A DNA stretch of 64,000 bases from Cribrihabitans_A pelagius (lineage in GTDB: Bacteria > Pseudomonadota > Alphaproteobacteria > Rhodobacterales > Rhodobacteraceae). The first letter of the stretch is position 1. Each line of letters starts with the position of its first letter. The notes under the pieces are model-generated. The model was not told the DNA's origin and did not search any database. It worked only from the letters and a program-made list of their open reading frames with translations. Positions 60,083-64,000 of this stretch are shown one piece after another. The position numbers and the translations under genes are program-made. The DNA lies in the NCBI RefSeq assembly GCF_048820915.1, contig NZ_JBMERR010000007.1:143107-207106 (forward strand), given 5' to 3'.

Positions 60083-61468
60083 ATGCTCAACACGCTATCG
60101 GGGAGATTTCTGGTCCTGACCACGGTTTTCGTGATGCTGGCCGAAGTCCTGATCTTCGTACCCTCGATCGCGCGCTTCCGGCTCGATTACCTGTCCGACC
60201 GGCTGGAGCGGGCGCAGATTGCCTCCCTTGCGCTCTTGGCCGACGACATGCTGGACACCGACCTGGAGGCGGAGCTTCTGGAGAACGCAGGCGTCTTTAA
60301 TGTGGTGCTGCGCCGCGACGAGATCCGCCAGCTGATGCTGGCTTCCCCCATCCCCCGGCCGATCGACGGCACTTACGATCTGCGCAACGCGGGGCCTTAC
60401 GTGCTTATCCGTGACGCGATGCGGCGGCTGGTCACACCGCGCAACGAGATCATCCGCGTGATCGGCGCGCCGGTGCGCGATGCGGGCCTGCTGATCGAGG
60501 TCACGATGGAGACCGCGCCGCTCAGGGCGGCGATGCTCGACTACGGGGTGCGCATCCTGATCCTCTCGGCGGTGATCTCGGTGGTGACGGCGCTGTTGCT
60601 GTTTGCCGCGGTGCGAATCTTCCTGGTGAAGCCGATCAAGGGGGTGATCGGCTACATGCAGCGCTACGCCGCCGCGCCCGAGGACGCCCGCGGCATCATC
60701 CAGCCCAAGGCCGGCGTGGTGGAACTGCGCGAGGCGGAAGAAGCACTGATGAAGCTGCAGACCGAGCTCACCCATGCGCTGAAGCAGAAGGAGCGGCTGG
60801 CCCAGCTGGGCGGGGCGGTGGCCAAGGTGAGCCACGATTTGCGCAATATCCTGACTTCGGCGCAGCTCTTCACCGACCGGATCGAAGCCAGCCAGGATCC
60901 GCTGGTGCGGCGGCTGGCCCCGAAGCTGGTGAATTCCATCACCCGGGCGGTCTCCTTGTGCGAGGGCACCCTGGCGTTTGGCCGCGCCGAGGAGCCGGCC
61001 CCGGCCTTTGCCCATGTGAACCTGCACCAGATCGCGGGCGACATCGCAAGCAGCGAAGCGCTGGCGGCGGGTGAGGAGGGCGTCGAGATCCAAAGCGAGG
61101 TGCCGCCCGGCATGATGCTGCGCGCCGATCCCGAACAGCTGTTCCGCATCATCATGAATCTCGTGCGCAACGCGCGCCAGGCGATTGCCGCCACCGGCCG
61201 CGGCGGGCGCGTCACCATCTCGGCGCGCGAGGAGCGCGATGCCTGGTGGATCGAGGTCGCCGATACCGGCCCCGGCCTGCCGCAGAAGGCGCTCGACAAC
61301 CTGTTCACCCCCTTCCAGGGCGGAACCCGCAAGGGCGGCACCGGGCTGGGGCTGGCCATCGCGGGCGAACTGGCGCGCGGCCACGGCGGCACGGTCACGC
61401 TGAAACGGACCGGCCCCGAAGGCACAGTCTTCGAGATCTGCCTTCCCAAGGGCGACGGCACCGTCTGA
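60083..61468 (+). CDS. Orphan sensor histidine kinase
   Basis: A 461-aa two-component sensor kinase. TM1 is near residues 8-30 and TM2 near 155-180, with about 120 periplasmic residues between; a HAMP domain comes next, then HisKA with phospho-acceptor H251 (AVAKVSHDLRNIL) and a HATPase domain with N-box NLVRNARQA, G1 DTGPGLP and G2 GTGLGLAIAG. No response regulator lies next to it. The signal is unknown. It begins 15 bp after the flavoenzyme and may be co-transcribed. Confidence 0.92.
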   Translation: MLNTLSGRFLVLTTVFVMLAEVLIFVPSIARFRLDYLSDRLERAQIASLALLADDMLDTDLEAELLENAGVFNVVLRRDEIRQLMLASPIPRPIDGTYDLRNAGPYVLIRDAMRRLVTPRNEIIRVIGAPVRDAGLLIEVTMETAPLRAAMLDYGVRILILSAVISVVTALLLFAAVRIFLVKPIKGVIGYMQRYAAAPEDARGIIQPKAGVVELREAEEALMKLQTELTHALKQKERLAQLGGAVAKVSHDLRNILTSAQLFTDRIEASQDPLVRRLAPKLVNSITRAVSLCEGTLAFGRAEEPAPAFAHVNLHQIAGDIASSEALAAGEEGVEIQSEVPPGMMLRADPEQLFRIIMNLVRNARQAIAATGRGGRVTISAREERDAWWIEVADTGPGLPQKALDNLFTPFQGGTRKGGTGLGLAIAGELARGHGGTVTLKRTGPEGTVFEICLPKGDGTV

Positions 61469-61513
61469 GCCCGCGGGCTCTCCGCCGCAGGCGTCCCGCA
61501 AGAATTTTCGTTT

Positions 61514-61548
61514 TTGGGGTTGCGGCTTCTCTCTGCTAACATTAAACC
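61514..61548 (+). promoter_or_regulatory. Promoter region of the tRNA-Arg pair
   Basis: Two overlapping solutions: TTGGGG (61514-61519), 17 bp, TAACAT (61537-61542); or TTGCGG (61520-61525), 17 bp, TAAACC (61543-61548). Either would start transcription close before the tRNA at 61560. Confidence 0.45.
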
Positions 61549-61559
61549 CCGCCACCAGT

Positions 61560-61636
61560 GGACCGATAGCTCAGCTGGATAGAGTACTTGACTACGAATC
61601 AAGGGGTCGGGGGTTCGAATCCTCCTCGGTCCGCCA
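61560..61636 (+). tRNA. tRNA-Arg (anticodon ACG), first copy
   Basis: GGACCGA (61560-61566) pairs perfectly with TCGGTCC (61626-61632); D-arm GCTCAGCTGGATAGAG; anticodon stem CTTGA/TCAAG around loop CTACGAA with anticodon ACG at 61594-61596; T-arm with GGTTCGAATC; CCA encoded at 61634-61636. The A34 would be converted to inosine to read CGU, CGC and CGA. It sits between the histidine kinase and the PAS chemoreceptor. Confidence 0.96.
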
Positions 61637-61735
61637 CTAGCCTCCGCCCGGGTTTCCAGACCCCAGGGCACCGAAGCCGGAGATGGCTTCACGGGGCGCA
61701 CAGGCAGCTGTGCCGGATGGGATCCGGCGCGCAGT

Positions 61736-61812
61736 GGACCGATAGCTCAGCTGGATAGAGTACTTGACTACGAATCAAGGGGTCGGGGGTTCGAATCCTC
61801 CTCGGTCCGCCA
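61736..61812 (+). tRNA. tRNA-Arg (anticodon ACG), second copy
   Basis: Identical over its whole length to the copy at 61560-61636, with the same anticodon ACG (61770-61772) and encoded CCA. The identity extends a few bases beyond both ends, an 83-bp direct repeat with a 176-bp period (61556-61638 and 61732-61814). Confidence 0.96.
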
Positions 61813-62053
61813 CTGCCTGCCCGTGTGCGGCTGGGCGGCTGCGGTTGTGCCGTATTCCATGCCGTGCTGCCGCGGCTGAGATCCAGGAAATTGGCGTTAA
61901 AATTTGCAGGCGGGCCGCCGCCGGACGGGCGCGATTCTCGCGATTTCTTGAATAAAATGGCTGCCGCCCGACGGCTGGTAAAAGAAATCTTCACTCTCGG
62001 ACGTGCAGTTTGACGGCATTGGCCCAGATTTCTGCAAGAGTGGAGACTTTACT

Positions 62054-63496
62054 GTGATTTTTAAAAAGAAGCGCCGTGCCGCCGCGCAACAGGTCGATAT
62101 GGACAAGGTGATTGCCGGCATGATCGACCGGACCCAGGCGACGATTCAATTCAAGCCGGACGGCACCATTCTGACCGCCAATGAGAATTTCCTGAATGCG
62201 CTGGGCTACCGGCTGGAAGAGATCCAGGGGCAGCACCACTCGATGTTCGTTGCGCCGGATCTTGCCAAAAGCAGCGGCTACCGCAATTTCTGGCAGGAGC
62301 TGGCGGGCGGGCGGGTGTTCACCGATCAATTTCCCCGAGTTACCAAGGATGGCGCGACCATCTGGATCCAGGCCACCTACGCCCCGGTGGAGGGGCCGGA
62401 CGGCAAGGTGGAGCGGGTGGTGAAGGTCGCCACCGACGTCACTGCGCGCCGCCTCGGGCTGCAGGAAATCGCCCGCGGGCTCGACGCGATGAGCGCTGGC
62501 GATCTCGGCTACCGGGTGGAGATCTCCGATCAGGAGGACATCGGCGCGCTGGGCGAAGCCTTCAACCGCTCGGCCGAACAGCTGGATACAGCCGTCATCA
62601 CCGTGAAGCAGGTCTCCGCCGCGGTAGAGCGCACCGCCGGCGAGATCGCGCAATCGGCGGGCGACCTCTCCCAGCGCACGGAAAGCCAGGCCGCCACATT
62701 GGAACAGACCGCCGCGGCGATCGAGGAGCTGGCCGCAACCGTCCGCTCCGCCGCCGACGGCGCCCGCAAGGTCGAAGGCATCGTCGGCGAGGCGCAGACC
62801 ACGGCGGAGCGCAGCGGCCAGGTGGTGAGCGACGCGATCGCGGCGATGTCGCAGATCGAAGGCTCGTCCGAGGAGATTTCCAAGATCATCAGCGTGATTG
62901 ACGATATCGCTTTCCAGACCAACCTGCTTGCCTTGAACGCGGGCGTCGAGGCCGCGAGGGCAGGGGAGGCCGGGCGCGGCTTTGCCGTTGTCGCTTCTGA
63001 GGTGCGCGCGCTGGCGCAGCGCTCGTCTGACGCGGCCGGGGAGATCAAGCAGCTTATCGGCCAGAGCAAGCAGCACGTTGTCAATGGGGTCGACCTGGTC
63101 GGCAAGTCGGGGACGGAACTGCAGGAGATCATCAAGTCCGTCGGCACGATCTCCTCGCACATCAGCGAAATCGCCTCCGGCGCCGCTGAGCAGTCGACCT
63201 CGCTCGGCGAGATTAACACCGGCGTCTCCCAGCTCGATCAGGTCACCCAGCAGAATGCGGCGATGGTGGAGCAGACGTCCGCTGCCAGCCAGACGCTCAC
63301 CAGCGACGCGGGCCAGCTGATGCGCGAGGTCGGCAAATTCAAGACGGGCGCTGGCGCCACTTCTGCGCCTGTTGTGCAGCTGTCCCGCCCGGCACCGGCC
63401 GCCGGTGGCTCCCGGGAGCGCGCACCCGCAGCTGCAGTTGCCAATGGCCCGGCTCAAGCCCCGGCACCCGAAGTGCAGGGCTGGGAGGACTTCTGA
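62054..63496 (+). CDS. Soluble PAS-domain methyl-accepting chemotaxis protein
   Basis: A 480-aa chemoreceptor with no membrane helix. An N-terminal PAS domain (about residues 15-130: IDRTQATIQFKPDGTILTANENFLNALGY) is followed by a HAMP-like segment (LDAMSAGDLGYRVEI) and the signalling domain with tip FQTNLLALNAGVEAARAGEAGRG. The C-terminus ends GWEDF, a CheR/CheB-tethering pentapeptide, after a flexible Ala/Pro linker. It could sense an internal redox or metabolic signal, but PAS cofactors cannot be read here. The GTG at 62054 has GGAGA upstream; ATG 62099 is an alternative. Confidence 0.9.
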   Translation: MIFKKKRRAAAQQVDMDKVIAGMIDRTQATIQFKPDGTILTANENFLNALGYRLEEIQGQHHSMFVAPDLAKSSGYRNFWQELAGGRVFTDQFPRVTKDGATIWIQATYAPVEGPDGKVERVVKVATDVTARRLGLQEIARGLDAMSAGDLGYRVEISDQEDIGALGEAFNRSAEQLDTAVITVKQVSAAVERTAGEIAQSAGDLSQRTESQAATLEQTAAAIEELAATVRSAADGARKVEGIVGEAQTTAERSGQVVSDAIAAMSQIEGSSEEISKIISVIDDIAFQTNLLALNAGVEAARAGEAGRGFAVVASEVRALAQRSSDAAGEIKQLIGQSKQHVVNGVDLVGKSGTELQEIIKSVGTISSHISEIASGAAEQSTSLGEINTGVSQLDQVTQQNAAMVEQTSAASQTLTSDAGQLMREVGKFKTGAGATSAPVVQLSRPAPAAGGSRERAPAAAVANGPAQAPAPEVQGWEDF

Positions 63497-64000
63497 CCGC
63501 AAAGTCCGTGCATGAAGCCACGGAAAGGCGTGAGGGATGCGAGGCCGGCCCGCACCCTGTGGATTTTGTGCGGCTGCGCCGCCCCTGGCAACAAATGAAG
63601 GGCGGCGCCGCGGAAACAAGGGTCTTTTGCGGGCTGTGCGAGTCGCCCTTAGGGCGCCCCTCTTGTGCGCGTTAAGTCCGAGACCTCTATATCTGGTTTG
63701 GATTAAGGGAGCTAAGCCATCGGACTCCAGATTTTCCTGGCTCGCATTGGGTGGTCTCCATGGCAGGACCGCAGTTTTTTCTGTTTAAGCCGTTGATTAT
63801 AAAGACACTTATCCATCATGCGGAAAAAAGCAGGAGGAACCTCAAAAAAGCGCTTGCGACTCTGTGCGACTAACCTTAGAACCCCCTTCACCGGCGGCGC
63901 TGAGGCGCTGCTGAGACACACCGGACGGGACGCTGAGCCAGGGATGGCGATGCAGGATCGGATCGGGAAACGCGGCGGAGAGGCGCCGGGACGGGCCGGA
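63497..64000. other. Intergenic region downstream of the PAS chemoreceptor
   Basis: No convincing gene occurs in these 504 bases; short open frames on both strands lack ribosome binding sites and conserved look. A small stem CCGTG/CACGG follows the stop. The right part holds an rRNA-operon-like promoter (63854-63882) and GC-rich hairpin sequence near 63890-63950. Confidence 0.5.
63854..63882 (+). promoter_or_regulatory. Strong promoter resembling an rRNA operon start
   Basis: TTGCGA (63854-63859), 17 bp, TAGAAC (63877-63882), then CCCCTTCACCGGCGG. An A-rich stretch (about 63820-63848) lies upstream where UP elements sit. The arrangement recalls Rhodobacteraceae rrn promoters, so 16S rRNA is expected a few hundred bases beyond the window. 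Confidence 0.45.

Noticed and set aside
61893..61925. Flagellar sigma28-type promoter before the PAS chemoreceptor
   Set aside because: TAAA-N15-GCCG is present but the second half (GCCGATAA) matches only four of eight bases.
63537..63921. Short open frames after the PAS chemoreceptor
   Set aside because: No ribosome binding site, no conserved-looking sequence, and the area has promoter-like AT-rich DNA.

Overview
The window is a chromosomal segment from a GC-rich alphaproteobacterium, almost certainly a Rhodobacteraceae (Roseobacter group, in the style of Leisingera, Phaeobacter or Ruegeria). Support comes from the gene order (rpoC, rpsL, rpsG, fusA, tuf, then S10, spc and alpha ribosomal operons), the aapJQMP amino acid transporter, two DUF1127 proteins, an ATP12-type chaperone, the rpmH-rnpA-yidD-ttcA-yidC-MOSC-engB block, alpha-type chemoreceptors and a typical marine-roseobacter intergenic repeat. 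The assignment is inference from gene content; no database search was possible.

Layout. 1-3.5 kb: the 3' end of rpoC with its terminator, then two related putative rhamnosyl/glycosyltransferases flanking an EamA-type transporter. 3.6-30.3 kb: the ribosomal protein supercluster, broken by non-ribosomal genes at several points: an M15-peptidase-like gene between tuf and rpsJ, a low-GC orphan gene between rplW and rplB, an antisense chemoreceptor plus a 2OG-Fe(II) oxygenase-like gene between rplP and rpmC, and two DUF1127 genes between rpmD and rplO. Most breaks carry a rho-independent terminator, and most restarts carry a recognisable sigma70 promoter (for example TTGCCC-N17-TATAGG ahead of both rpsJ and rpmC). 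The translation machinery is thus split into independently started units.

30.4-40 kb: a second chemoreceptor (tandem CHASE3); an aromatic-rich leader peptide with terminator and antiterminator ahead of DAHP synthase (an attenuator that would sense Phe, Tyr and Trp); a periplasmic HtrA protease overlapping rarA; then crcB, rluC, a HAD phosphatase and the ATP12 chaperone, tightly packed. 40-45 kb: the aapJQMP amino acid ABC transporter with a probable leaky terminator after the binding-protein gene. 44.8-51.3 kb: GNAT, SixA-like phosphatase, a 4Fe-4S protein, a sterol-desaturase-family enzyme, argB, an SDR and a decayed DUF2946/PepSY locus. 50.6-57.5 kb, minus strand: rpmH, rnpA, yidD, ttcA, a GGDEF/EAL protein, yidC, MOSC and engB, a membrane-protein-insertion and RNA-processing neighbourhood. 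57.9-61.5 kb: a TVP38-type membrane protein, a pyridine nucleotide-disulfide oxidoreductase and an orphan histidine kinase. 61.5-64 kb: two identical tRNA-Arg(ACG) genes, a soluble PAS chemoreceptor ending in a GWEDF pentapeptide, and a promoter that looks like the start of an rRNA operon lying just beyond the window.

The best candidates for something new are the unrecognised low-GC gene set into the S10 operon (11639-13036) and the aromatic attenuator (32809-32981). Secondary interest lies in the S10 leader hairpin, the DUF1127 pair, the intergenic repeat with a variable stem, and the duplicated tuf tail.
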